Below are positions 15,920 to 25,187 of a stretch of 64,000 nucleotides of DNA, one piece after another. The stretch is from JBDTSW01 sp963782605 (GTDB lineage: Bacteria; Actinomycetota; Thermoleophilia; Solirubrobacterales; 70-9): the NCBI GenBank assembly GCA_963782605.1, contig CAWAKK010000005.1, forward strand, positions 124,001-188,000, written 5' to 3'. A program made the translations under genes and the position numbers. Below the pieces are notes generated by a model. It was not told the origin of the DNA. It made no database searches and saw nothing but the letters and a program-made list of their open reading frames with translations. Numbering within the stretch: the stretch's first letter is position 1; every line of letters starts with the position of its first letter.

Positions 15920-17596
15920 TTAGAACAGCCCGACGGTCCGGCCCTCGGCGTCGATGTCGACGCCGAACGCGGCGGCCGTCTTGCCGAGTCCGGGCATCTG
16001 CTGAATCTCGCCGCAGAGCGGGACCAGCCACCCGGCGCCGGTGTACGCCCGCACGTCACGGACCGGAAGCTGGAACCCGCGGGGCGCGCCGAGGAGCTCG
16101 GGGTCCGCCGAGAGCGAGAGCGGGGTCTTGGCCATGCAGACCGGGAGCCCGCCCAGCCCCTGGCTCTCGAACCGCTCGAGCTTGTGCTCGGCCTCGAGGT
16201 AATAGACGACCTCCGACGCGCCGTAGACACGCTCGGCGATCGTCTCGATCTTCTCCTTGATCGAGCTGTCGCCGTCGTAGAGGAACCGGAACTCGTTCGG
16301 CTCGTCGCACGCTGCGACGACGGCCTCGGCGAGGTCGGCCACGCCCTTGCCGCCCTGCGCGAACCCGTCGCTGACGGCGGCGCCGAAGGCCCCCGCCTCC
16401 TGCGCGAGGCGACTCACCAGTTCGACCTCCTCGTCCGTGTCCTCGGGCCTGCGGTTGACCGCGACCACCGCCGGGAGCCCGAAGTTACGCACGATCTCGA
16501 GGTGGCGAGTTAGGTTCTCGACGCCGGCCTCGACCGCACGCAGCCCGTCCCTGCTGTCGGTGCCAGGATCGTCGCCGAGGCCGCCATGGTGCTTCAGGGC
16601 GCGCACGGTGGCGACGAGGACGATCGCATCGGGCGCGATCCCGCCGGCGCGGCAGACGATGTCGATGAACTTCTCCATCCCCATGTCCGACCCGAACCCG
16701 GACTCGGTGATCACGTAGTCGCCGAGCTTCAGACCGAGCAGGTCGGCCACGACGGAGGAGTTTCCGTGGGCGATGTTGGCGAAGGGACCCGCGTGCATGA
16801 GGCACGGCTGACCCTCGAGCGTCTGAATCAGGTTCGGCTTGATCGCGTCCTTCAGCAGCACGGTCATGGCTCCCGCCGCGCCGAGATCCTCGGCGGTCAC
16901 CGGCTCGCCCGCGCGCGTGTACGCGGCGGTGATCCGGCCCATCCGGCGGCGCAGATCCTGAAGGTCGTGCGCCACTGCGAGGATGGCCATCACCTCCGAG
17001 GCGGCGGTGATGTCGAACCCCGTCTCGCGCGGGTAGCCGTTGGCGGCGCCCCCGAGCCCGAGCGCCACATGGCGCAGCGCGCGGTCGTTCATGTCCACCG
17101 CGCGCTTCCACGTCACCTGCAGCGCGTCGATGTGGTGCGGATTGCCGTGCAGGATCGAGGCGTCCAGGATCGCGGCGAGGAGGTTGTTGGCGGCGCCGAT
17201 CGCGTGGATGTCCCCGGTGAAGTGCAGGTTCAGGTCCTCCATCGGGACGACCTGCGCAAACCCGCCGCCCGCGGCCCCGCCCTTCATCCCGAACACCGGC
17301 CCAACCGAAGGCTCGCGCAGGCACAGGACCGGGCTGCGCCCGATGTAGCCCATGCCCTCGGTCAGTGCCACCGAGGTCGTGGTCTTGCCCTCGCCCGCCT
17401 TGGTCGGCGTCATCCCGGCGACGCAGACGAGCTTGCCGTTCGGCCGGTCCGCCAGGCGGTCCAGCGCTTCCAGCGAGATCTTGCTCTTGTACCGCCCGTA
17501 CGGCTCGATTTCCTCGGGCTCGAGCCCGAGGCGCTCGCCGATCTCATCGATCGGCTGAAGCTCCGCGTCCTGTGCGATCTCGAGGCTTGACTTCAT
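15920..17596 (-). CDS. fhs: Formate-tetrahydrofolate ligase
   Basis: 558 residues, full family length. PYGRYKSKI near the N-terminus, the P-loop-like TPTKAGEGKTTT, REPSVGPVFGMKGGAAGGGFAQV split over the substrate region, LHFTGDIHAIGAANNL and PFANIAHGNSS are diagnostic. It joins formate to THF with ATP, or runs in reverse to yield formate and ATP from 10-formyl-THF during C1 oxidation. It lies 24 bases after soxB and just before fchA, so it shares an operon with the demethylating flavoenzyme that produces methylene-THF. Also called ftfL in methylotrophs. Confidence 0.95.
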   Translation of the reverse strand: MKSSLEIAQDAELQPIDEIGERLGLEPEEIEPYGRYKSKISLEALDRLADRPNGKLVCVAGMTPTKAGEGKTTTSVALTEGMGYIGRSPVLCLREPSVGPVFGMKGGAAGGGFAQVVPMEDLNLHFTGDIHAIGAANNLLAAILDASILHGNPHHIDALQVTWKRAVDMNDRALRHVALGLGGAANGYPRETGFDITAASEVMAILAVAHDLQDLRRRMGRITAAYTRAGEPVTAEDLGAAGAMTVLLKDAIKPNLIQTLEGQPCLMHAGPFANIAHGNSSVVADLLGLKLGDYVITESGFGSDMGMEKFIDIVCRAGGIAPDAIVLVATVRALKHHGGLGDDPGTDSRDGLRAVEAGVENLTRHLEIVRNFGLPAVVAVNRRPEDTDEEVELVSRLAQEAGAFGAAVSDGFAQGGKGVADLAEAVVAACDEPNEFRFLYDGDSSIKEKIETIAERVYGASEVVYYLEAEHKLERFESQGLGGLPVCMAKTPLSLSADPELLGAPRGFQLPVRDVRAYTGAGWLVPLCGEIQQMPGLGKTAAAFGVDIDAEGRTVGLF

Positions 17597-17620
17597 CTGG
17601 CTCGCTCTCCTTCTCTTTGG

Positions 17621-18838
17621 TCAGTGCGACACGGCGGCTGCCCCCACCTCGGAGACGAGCCGGTCGCGGTAGAAGCGCTCGAGCGCGAACGGCTCGATCA
17701 GCTCGGGAGTGGTGCCGGTCGCCACCAGCTCCGCCATGGTCTTGCCGACTATCGGCGCCGCCTTGAAGCCGTAGGTGCCCCACCCGGCGCTGAGCAGGAA
17801 GCCGTCCACCTCGGTGCGGCCGAGGATCGGGCTGTAGTCGGGGCTGATGTCGCAGAGGCCGGCCCAGCTGCGCAGCATCCGCGCCCGCTCGAGCTGAGGA
17901 AAGAGCTCCAGCGCATTTCGTGATGCCTCCTGGAGGAAGTTGAGGGTGCCCTGCTGACGGTAGGTCGTCCAGGGCTCGATCTCGGCGCCGATCAGGAACT
18001 CGCCGCGGTCGGTCTGCGAGATGTAGACGTGCATCTGCGAGGAGACGATCACGACGTCGAGCAGCGGCTTCAGCGGCTCGGTCACGAACGCCTGCAGGAT
18101 GTGTGTCGTGATCGGGAGCTCGACTCCGGCCATTGCCGCGACGGTCGAGCTCCAGCCCGCGGTCGCGTTGACCACGGTCCCGGTGCCGATCGTCCGCCCG
18201 TCGGCGAGCGTGACACCGCTGGCCCGCCCGTTGGAGCGCTCGACGCCGGTCACCTTCGCATACGGGTGGATCTCGGCCCCGCCTGCGTCGGCACCGCGCG
18301 CGAGCCCCCAGACGACCGCGTCGTGGCGGATGATCCCGCCCGGTGGGTGGTAGAGGGCCCCCATCACCGGATAGACGGCGTCGGGCTCCACCGACATCGC
18401 CGGGGCCAGGCGCTTGACCTCCTCGGGCCCGATCACCTTCGAGTCGATCCCCTCGAGCCGGTTGACCTCCGCCCGTTCGTTCATCACGAACATGGCTCGG
18501 TCCGTGTGGGCGAGCGTCAGATGCCCCTCTTGGGAGAACAGCAGGTTGTAGTTGAGCTCCGCCGAGAGCCTCTCGTAGAGCTTCACCGAGGCGTCGTAGA
18601 AGCGGGCTCCCTCGGGCGTCTTGTAGTTGGAGCGAAGGATCGTCGTGTTGCGGCCCGCCGCGCCCGAGCCGATGTAGCTCTGCTCGAGCACGCAGACATC
18701 GGTGATGCCGTGGTCGCGCGCGAGGTAGTAGGCCGTCGCGAGGCCATGGGAGCCGCCACCGACGATGACGACGTCGTAGCGATCGCGAAGCTCGGTGGCG
18801 CGCCGCCACATCCGGCGCTTGCGAAAGAGGTCACGCAC
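17621..18838 (-). CDS. soxB: SoxB-type beta subunit of N-methylglutamate dehydrogenase/sarcosine oxidase
   Basis: 405 residues from the GTG at 18838, which gives the family-typical start VRDLFRKRRMWRR before the FAD motif VVIVGGGSHGLATAYYLA. IGSGAAGRNTTILRSNY, YHPPGGIIRHDAVVWG and DISPDYSPILGRTEVDGFLLSAGWGTYGFKA match heterotetrameric sarcosine oxidase beta. This subunit carries the amine oxidation site. Next to gmaS and mgs genes the complex is more likely N-methylglutamate dehydrogenase (mgdA equivalent). Its start overlaps the soxG stop by eight bases. Confidence 0.9.
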   Translation of the reverse strand: MRDLFRKRRMWRRATELRDRYDVVIVGGGSHGLATAYYLARDHGITDVCVLEQSYIGSGAAGRNTTILRSNYKTPEGARFYDASVKLYERLSAELNYNLLFSQEGHLTLAHTDRAMFVMNERAEVNRLEGIDSKVIGPEEVKRLAPAMSVEPDAVYPVMGALYHPPGGIIRHDAVVWGLARGADAGGAEIHPYAKVTGVERSNGRASGVTLADGRTIGTGTVVNATAGWSSTVAAMAGVELPITTHILQAFVTEPLKPLLDVVIVSSQMHVYISQTDRGEFLIGAEIEPWTTYRQQGTLNFLQEASRNALELFPQLERARMLRSWAGLCDISPDYSPILGRTEVDGFLLSAGWGTYGFKAAPIVGKTMAELVATGTTPELIEPFALERFYRDRLVSEVGAAAVSH

Positions 18839-19565
18839 GGAAGCCCACCTCCGCCGGGAGGGCGTCGACGCCGACCGCGCGCCCGCCGAGGTGCTTCGCT
18901 GCGTCGACGAACACGGTCCAGACGTACTGGGCATACCCGGCGCCGAACATGTGCAGGAAGCCGTCGTCTGCTGTCCGCAGGACCATCCCCGGGACCCGCG
19001 CCACCGACACCGGGGCGAAGGCCGCCTCGCCGAAGGCCTGCGGGCGCATGTCCAGGGCCGTGCTGCGCGCGAAGGCCTCGCGGGCGAGCGGCCCGACGCA
19101 AGCGTTCGAGCCGAGCGCCGTCGTCAGCTCGTGAACCGAGGCGAACGGCACGTCAGCCGCCGCAGCCTCGAGCTGATCCCGCACCGCCGCGGTCGCCTCG
19201 GGAGGCGTCACCGCCAGCACGCGCCCGCCCGTGAGCGGACACCACCACACCCGTTGGTGGAGCGCGGCCTGTCCGAGGGCGAGGCTGGTGCCGCCCGCGA
19301 GGCTCGAGACGATCTTCGACACCACCTCCGGCGCAGCTTGGAGCTCGAGCTTGCCGAGGCAGGAGAGGTCCGCCACCCCGACGGTTCGCTCGCAGGCGGC
19401 CGCCTCCCGAGCGGAGTCACCGTAGTCGGCCACCGAGCGCCACCCGGCCCGTACCGATGTCCGCGCCCCCGCCTCCCGATGCGTCCACTCGATCGGGCTG
19501 CGGAGAACGGGGGCGTCTCCCGCGAAGGGCTGGGCTGCGTCCGGAGCCAGGAACTCGAGCTTCAT
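18831..19565 (-). CDS. soxG: SoxG-type gamma subunit of N-methylglutamate dehydrogenase/sarcosine oxidase
   Basis: 244 residues. DAAQPFAGDAPVLRSPIEW, a central VADLSCLGKLELQA segment and C-terminal VLRTADDGFLHMFGAGYAQYVW match the gamma subunit, a GcvT-like protein that closes the tetrahydrofolate side of the complex. The ATG at 19565 overlaps the soxA stop (ATGA), and its own stop overlaps soxB. mgdD equivalent. Confidence 0.87.
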   Translation of the reverse strand: MKLEFLAPDAAQPFAGDAPVLRSPIEWTHREAGARTSVRAGWRSVADYGDSAREAAACERTVGVADLSCLGKLELQAAPEVVSKIVSSLAGGTSLALGQAALHQRVWWCPLTGGRVLAVTPPEATAAVRDQLEAAAADVPFASVHELTTALGSNACVGPLAREAFARSTALDMRPQAFGEAAFAPVSVARVPGMVLRTADDGFLHMFGAGYAQYVWTVFVDAAKHLGGRAVGVDALPAEVGFRA

Positions 19566-22445
19566 CCCCGCAGGCGCTCCTGGTCGGGGTCGTAGAAGGG
19601 GGCGGTCTGGACCCTCGCGCTCAGCCGGCGCCCGTTGTCGGCGAGCGTGATCGAAACGCCGTCGGAGGCCAGGCCCGCAGGGACCCAAGCCATCCCGATC
19701 GTCCGCTCGAGCCGGGGGGAGAAGCGGGAGGAGGTGACCCGGCCAACCGGCCTCTCGTCGACGACGACGGCCGCTCCCTCCGCCGGTACCGCTCCGTTGC
19801 CGACGGTGAAGCCGACGAGCTTGTTCTCCTCGCCGCGCTCCTGGACGGACTCGAGCGCCCAGCGGCCGATGAAGTCCTCCTCCTTGTCGAGCTTCACGAT
19901 CCACGGCATCGCCGCCTCCAGCGGGTTCGACTCGGCATCCGTGTCCTGGCCGACGAGGATGTGCAGCTTCTGCAGGCGCAGCACCCGCTGTGGCTCCAGG
20001 CCGAAAGGCCGGATTCCGTGCGGCTCGCCGGCGGCCATGATCGAGTCCCAGAGGTGCTCGGCGAGGGCGCCGGGGCAGTGGAGCTCGTAGCCGAGCTCGC
20101 CGACGAAGCCGATCCGAAGCAGCAGGCAGGGCACCCCGGCGACGTGGGCGCGCTTGCCGTCGAGGTAGGTGAAGGACTCGTTGGAGCAGTCGAGGTCGGT
20201 GAGCCCGGAGAGAATCTCCCGCGACCGCGGGCCCGGCGAGGTTGAACGCGGCCAGGCCCTGGCTCACGTCGGTGAGGTGGACGTCCATGTCCCAGTCGGC
20301 GAGCCACCAGGCGAACCAGCTCTCGACGGCGTCGGCGCCGCTCGAGGTGGTGGTGACGTAGAACGATTCGTCGTCGAGGCGGCAGACGGTGCCGTCGTCG
20401 GTGATCCGACCGGCATCGTCCCCGAGGACCCCGTAGCGGATGCGACCGGGCTTCAGGGTGTCGAAGCGGTTCGGGTAAAGACGGTTGAGGAAGTCCGCCG
20501 CCTGCGGGCCGCGCACCATCAGCTTGCCCAGCGTGGAGACGTCGATCAGGCCGGCACCCTCGTGGACCGCCATCGTCTCGCCCTTCGCGTCCCCGTAGTC
20601 GTAGGGCCGGCGCCAGTCGCCCGCCCAGAGCACGTTGCCGCCGAGCTCGCGGTGGCGGCCATGGACCGCGGAGCGCTTGGCCGGCTCGAACGGCCGGCCG
20701 GCAAGGACCCCCAGCGGCACGCTCGACCACGGCGGCCTCGCCGTCGTCAGCCCAACGTCGCCGACCGCGCTCCCGGTGTCCTCGGCCACCTTGCGGATCG
20801 AGGGGAGCTGGCACATTCGGCCTTGGCAGGGACCCATGGTCACGGTCGTGTAGCGCTTCAGCAGCTCGAGCGAGTCATAGCCCTCCTCGAGCGCGTAGGA
20901 GATGTCGTCGGCGGTCACGTCCTCGCAGAGGCAGGCGAAGCAGCGCCCATGGCCGCGGGCAGCACCCGAAGCCGCGGCCGGCACCGCCTCGGAGCCGGCC
21001 TGGCGGACCCCGTTCATCGCAGCGCGATCGGCCTCGAGCCGGGCGCGGTCGTCGGCGTCCCCGAGCTCGAGCTCGATGGCGGCCTCCGCTCCGGCGATCG
21101 ACCCCGAGGCGGCGGCCGCCTCCAGCGAGCCGTGGCCGGCGACCGCCCCGGCCGTGTGGACGCCGGGCGGCGGATCCTCGGGCAGATAGGCACCCTGGGC
21201 CTCATCCCACCGGGACTTGGCTCCGGCCTGGAGCAGCAGCGACGTCGCCGGCACCGTGCCTCCGGAGACCGCGACGAGGTCGCAATCGATGCCCCGCTCC
21301 CGATCTCCGATCCAGCGGCCGGTCTCGTCGAGGTCCGCCACGACCACTCCTCTGACGCGCCCGCGCCCGAACGCGCGGACCACCGCGGTCGCCCTGAGGA
21401 GCTCGATCCGCGCGCCCTCGAGCCGTGCCGCCAGTACCTCGCTCGGCCCCTCCGGGCGCGCGTCGACGACAGCGGCGATCGCCACCCCCGCCTCCTTGAG
21501 TGCGAGCGCCGATGCGACGCCGCGGTCGGCGGTCGTGGCGACCACGGCCACGTCACCGGGCTTGACGCCGTACAGGGAGGCAAGCCGCTCGGCGCCGGAG
21601 CAAAGCATCACCCCGGGAAGGTCGTTGCCCTCGAACAGCAGGGGCTGCTCGATCGAGCCGGTAGCCGCGACGTGGACGCGAGCCCGGATCTGGTGCAGCG
21701 TGCTCCCGGCCCAGACGGGGACGATCCCGTCGAAGAACCCGAGCGCCGCTGCCGGTGCCAGCACCTCGACCCCCGCGCCGGTGAGGCGCTCGGCCATCGC
21801 GCGGGCCTCGGCGCCGCCGGCGCCCGTGAGCATGTTGCCGCCGAGCTCGGGCCCGTCGTCGACGAGCGTCACGTCGGCACCGAGCTCAGCCGCGCGCAGC
21901 GCCGCGGTCATTCCGGCCATCCCGCCGCCGATCACGAGCACGTCGCAGTGGCGGCGGCGGTACTCGGTGCGCCACTCCCGCTCGGGCTGTCGGCGCGTGA
22001 TCCGGCCGAGCCCGGCCGCGTTGCGCAGGACCTTCTCGTAGAGCGGCCACAGCCGCCGCGGCCGGATAAAGGTCTTGTAGTAGAAGCCGGGCGGGGTCAG
22101 CCGCTTCCCGAAGTGATCCGTGGCTCGCATCACGTCGAACCGAAGCGAGGGCCTGGCGTTCATCGGCTCGACCCGCATGCCCTCGCGGACCGGCTCGGTG
22201 CAGGCGCGGACCCCCGGCCACCCGTCGACGTCGACGAGGCAGTTCGGGCACTGGCCCGCACAGCAGAAGAGCCCCCGGGGGCGGTGGTACTTGAAGCTTC
22301 GCGAGAGGACTCGCTGGCCGTCGGCCGCGAGCGCCGAGCCGATCGTGTCGCCCTCGAGGGCCTGCACCTCCCTGCCGTCGAACTTGAAGGTCACGGGCCG
22401 GTCGCGATCGATGCGCTGGCCGCGGCTGGGGGGGAGGCGGCTCAT
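19562..22445 (-). CDS. soxA: SoxA-type alpha subunit of N-methylglutamate dehydrogenase, frameshift near 20230
   Basis: About 960 residues after removing one extra base in the GGGCCC-type run at about 20228-20233, where AFNLAGP must join RSREILSGLTD. Domains in order: a [2Fe-2S]-type N-domain with C61-x4-C66-x2-C69-x12-C82, a pyridine-nucleotide oxidoreductase domain starting CDVLVIGGGMAGMTAALRAA (about residue 175), a BFD-like segment with CLC and CQGRMC (about 510-560), and a C-terminal GcvT-like THF domain. The subunit passes electrons and transfers the methyl-derived carbon to THF as methylene-THF. Both cysteine sets suggest electron transfer to a carrier rather than a simple oxidase. Start ATG at 22445 overlaps the soxD stop. 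mgdC equivalent. Confidence 0.87.
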
Positions 22446-22696
22446 CGCTCCGGCAGGCCGACCCACTCGACGCGGTTGGTGGTTGTGTCGCGGTCGGCCA
22501 AGAACCACTCGCGGCAGCCGGAACGGTGGTACCACCACTCGCGCTGGAGGCCCGCCTGATTGCGGCGGAAGTAGTTGTAGGAGTTCAGCTCGCGCTGGGA
22601 GGGCTTCGCCTTCGGCCGCGGGACGACCTCGCCGCCGTACGCGAAGTCGGTGACTTCGCGCTCGCCGCAGTTGGGACAGGTGAGGAGAAACGACAT
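22442..22696 (-). CDS. soxD: SoxD-type delta subunit of N-methylglutamate dehydrogenase/sarcosine oxidase
   Basis: 84 residues starting MSFLLTCPNCGEREVTDF, with the CPNCG knuckle and WWYHRSGCREWF segment that provide zinc ligands in this small family. The ATG at 22696 is preferred over one at 22729, because family similarity begins at MSFLL and AGAGG lies upstream. First gene of the soxD-A-G-B-fhs-fchA-EamA-cynS run. mgdB equivalent. Confidence 0.87.
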   Translation of the reverse strand: MSFLLTCPNCGEREVTDFAYGGEVVPRPKAKPSQRELNSYNYFRRNQAGLQREWWYHRSGCREWFLADRDTTTNRVEWVGLPER

Positions 22697-22735
22697 GGCT
22701 TTGACGGCCTCTCGGCCGCCCATGCGCAAGACTAG

Positions 22736-22750
22736 ACAAATTGGTACACA
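22736..22750 (+). promoter_or_regulatory. Possible operator in the soxD/gmaS divergent spacer
   Basis: ACAAATTGGTACACA, matching the site at 6229-6243 in 12 of 15 positions. It lies in the 205-base spacer between the divergent soxD and gmaS (copy 2) starts, close to soxD. In the same spacer TTGCGC (22867-22872) and GATACA (22890-22895), 17 bases apart, could be a weak promoter for gmaS. Shared control by the GntR protein at 5438-6247 is a hypothesis. Confidence 0.35.
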
Positions 22751-22901
22751 GACGCAAGGGGCCGCTCGCGGGCGTCACTGGGAGCGCGGAGGCGGTGTGT
22801 TCGAGCCGCGCCCGGGCTATGTATGCCGCCCACATATCGGGCGCCGAAATGCTGGCACGTGCGCCATTGCGCCTACCAGCTTTATGTGAGATACAACCAG
22901 C

Positions 22902-24266
22902 ATGGCGGCGGGCCTGACAGCTGACGATGTGCGCAAGGCGGTAGCGGACGAGGGCGTCGAGTTCCTCTTCGCCCAGTTCGTCGATATGCACGCGAAGCCG
23001 AGCGCGAAGCTCGTGCCCGCGCAGGAGCTCGACGGCCTGCTGAGCAACGGGGCGGGCTTCGCCGGGTTTGCGGCAGGGGACATCGGTCAGACGCCCGACA
23101 ACCCCGACCTGATCGCGATGCCGGACCCGAGCACCTTTACCCGGCTCCCGTGGCGGCCGGAGATCGGCTGGTTCGCCTGCGATGCGACCGTCGAGGGCGA
23201 GCCCTGGCCGTATTGCCCGCGGACGATCCTGCGGCGCCAGGTCGAGCGCGCCCGCGAGGCCGGCTACGAGCTCAAGATCGGCTGTGAGCTCGAGTACTTC
23301 CTCGTGCGCAAGACCGACGACGGCGGGATCGAGCTCGCCGACCCCCTCGACACCCTCGAGCAGCCCTGCTACGACATCCGCGCGCTGACCCGCTCGTTCG
23401 ACTTCGTCGCGGACGTGACCCGCAACGTCAACTCGCTCGGCTGGCAGATGTACGCGACCGATCACGAGGATGCGAACGGGCAGTTCGAGCAGAACTTCGG
23501 CTACGCGGACGCGCTCACCACCTGCGACCGCGCGGTCTTCTACCGCTACATGGTCGAGGCGATGGCCCAGGAGCGCGGGCTGATCGCGACGTTCATGCCG
23601 AAGCCCTTCGCGCACCTGACCGGCAGCGGCGCTCACTTCCACATGAGCCTGTGGGACGGTGAGACGAACCTGTTCGAGCGCGACGCGGAGGACGACCCGC
23701 GGGGCCTCGGGCTGAGCGACGTCGCCTACAAGTTCATAGCCGGCCTCAAGGCGCACGCGAAGGCCTACATCGCGGTCAGCGCACCGACCGTCACTTCCTA
23801 CAAGCGCCTTGTGATCGGTGCCCCGACGAGCGGCGCCACCTGGGCACCGGCCTACGTCACCTACGGCTACAACAACCGCACGATGATGCTCCGCATCCCG
23901 GAGGCGGGGCGGGTCGAGGACCGGACCGTCGATGGTTCATGCAACCCCTACCTCGCCGCGACGGTGATCCTCGCCGCGGGTCTCGACGGGATCGAGAACG
24001 ACCTCGACCCCGGGGACCCGACCGACGCGAACATGTACGAGACGAGCGCCGAAGACCGCGAGAAGATGGGGATCGAGACCCTGCCCGAGAACCTCCTCGA
24101 CGCCACCCGCGAGCTCGAGGGCGACGACGTCTTGCGCAAGGCGCTCGGCTCGGTCGGCGAGGAGGACTACGTCGACTACTTCGTCCGCTGCAAGCGCCGC
24201 GAGTGGCAGACGGCACACGAGCAGATCACCCAGTGGGAACTCGACCGCTACCTCCAGCTCTATTAA
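22902..24266 (+). CDS. gmaS: Gamma-glutamylmethylamide synthetase, copy 2
   Basis: 454 residues, glutamine synthetase superfamily. FVDMHAKPSAKLVP, GCELEYFLVRK, QFEQNFGYADAL, TFMPKPFAHLTGSGAHFHMSLW and the RIPEAGRVEDRTVDGSCNPYL block are present. The enzyme makes gamma-glutamylmethylamide from glutamate, methylamine and ATP, the entry step of the N-methylglutamate pathway. Position between the divergent sox/mgd operon and its own mgsABC set makes this the more likely true methylamine enzyme of the two copies. mgsA follows after 12 bases with an AAGGAG ribosome site. Confidence 0.87.
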   Translation: MAAGLTADDVRKAVADEGVEFLFAQFVDMHAKPSAKLVPAQELDGLLSNGAGFAGFAAGDIGQTPDNPDLIAMPDPSTFTRLPWRPEIGWFACDATVEGEPWPYCPRTILRRQVERAREAGYELKIGCELEYFLVRKTDDGGIELADPLDTLEQPCYDIRALTRSFDFVADVTRNVNSLGWQMYATDHEDANGQFEQNFGYADALTTCDRAVFYRYMVEAMAQERGLIATFMPKPFAHLTGSGAHFHMSLWDGETNLFERDAEDDPRGLGLSDVAYKFIAGLKAHAKAYIAVSAPTVTSYKRLVIGAPTSGATWAPAYVTYGYNNRTMMLRIPEAGRVEDRTVDGSCNPYLAATVILAAGLDGIENDLDPGDPTDANMYETSAEDREKMGIETLPENLLDATRELEGDDVLRKALGSVGEEDYVDYFVRCKRREWQTAHEQITQWELDRYLQLY

Positions 24267-24278
24267 GGAGATGCGCTC

Positions 24279-25187
24279 ATGTGTGGGATCGCCGGTCTAT
24301 TCAGCAAGTCGGCCTCGACCGAGGAGGAGCTCGGAGCACACCTGAGCTCGATGCTGTCGCAGCTCGCCGACCGCGGGCCCGACAGCGCCGGTGTCGCCCT
24401 CTACCGCGACCCCGCGCCCGCGGGCTCCTGCAAGGTCTCGATCTTCTCGGCGGACGACGCGGCGCCATGGGGCGCCCTCTCCGACGCGCTTCAGGAGGCG
24501 TTCGGCGGCGAGGGTGAGCCCGAGATCCGCGCTTCGCACGCCCTGTTCGTCGTCCCCACCGCCGCCGAGGACGTGCAGGGCTGGCTGGCCTCGCACCACC
24601 CCGAGCTGCGGGTGATGAGCGTCGGCGAGCGCATCGAGATCTACAAGGAGGCCGGAGACCCCCGCGACTTCGTCACGCGCTTCGCGCTCGAGGACATCTC
24701 GGCGACGCACGCGCTCGGGCACACCCGGATGGCGACCGAGAGCCGGGTGACCACCGAGCACTCGCACCCCTTCTCGACCGGGCTCGATCTCTGCCTCGTA
24801 CACAACGGCTCGCTCTCGAACCACAACCGGCTGCGCACATTCCTGCGCCACCAGGGGATCAGCTTTCAGACCGACAACGACACCGAGGTCGCTGCCGGTT
24901 ATCTGACCTGGCGCCTCCACGAGGGCGACGACATTGAGATGGCGCTCAAGCGCTGCCTCGACGACCTCGACGGCTTCTACACGTTCGCGGTCGGGACGGC
25001 CGAGGGCTTCGCGGTGCTGCGAGACCCGATCGCGTGCAAGCCGGCTGTGATGGCCGAGACCGATGACTGGGTGGCGATGGCCTCGGAGTACCGCGCGATC
25101 GCCGCCCTCCCGGGAGCCGACCAGGCGAGGATCTGGGAGCCCGAGCCGGGGCGCGTCTACTCATGGGAGCGGGCGAAGGTCGCGTGA
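24279..25187 (+). CDS. mgsA: N-methylglutamate synthase glutaminase-type subunit, copy 2
   Basis: 302 residues beginning MCGIAGLF with the nucleophile Cys2. ADRGPDSAGVALY, GHTRMATESRV and LVHNGSLSNHNRLR are the class II amidotransferase motifs. It would release methylamine from gamma-glutamylmethylamide for transfer to the MgsC subunit. AAGGAG precedes the ATG by seven bases. Its stop overlaps the mgsB GTG by four bases. It is a diverged paralogue of the gene at 7795-8724. Confidence 0.88.
   Translation: MCGIAGLFSKSASTEEELGAHLSSMLSQLADRGPDSAGVALYRDPAPAGSCKVSIFSADDAAPWGALSDALQEAFGGEGEPEIRASHALFVVPTAAEDVQGWLASHHPELRVMSVGERIEIYKEAGDPRDFVTRFALEDISATHALGHTRMATESRVTTEHSHPFSTGLDLCLVHNGSLSNHNRLRTFLRHQGISFQTDNDTEVAAGYLTWRLHEGDDIEMALKRCLDDLDGFYTFAVGTAEGFAVLRDPIACKPAVMAETDDWVAMASEYRAIAALPGADQARIWEPEPGRVYSWERAKVA

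Noticed and set aside
18831..18838. soxB starting at the methionine of MWRR
   Set aside because: The upstream GTG gives the family-typical VRDLFRKRR start and an eight-base overlap with soxG consistent with the tight operon.
19562..22445. Programmed frameshifting in soxA, prk or kce
   Set aside because: No slippery heptamer with a downstream structure common to these sites. Breaks occur in many unrelated genes and in both directions, fitting sequencing error better.
22446..23756. Minus-strand open frame continuing upstream of soxA, antisense to gmaS copy 2
   Set aside because: The soxA frame stays open by GC-rich chance. SoxD and the gmaS homology on the other strand define the real genes, and the soxA ATG at 22445 fits the family start.
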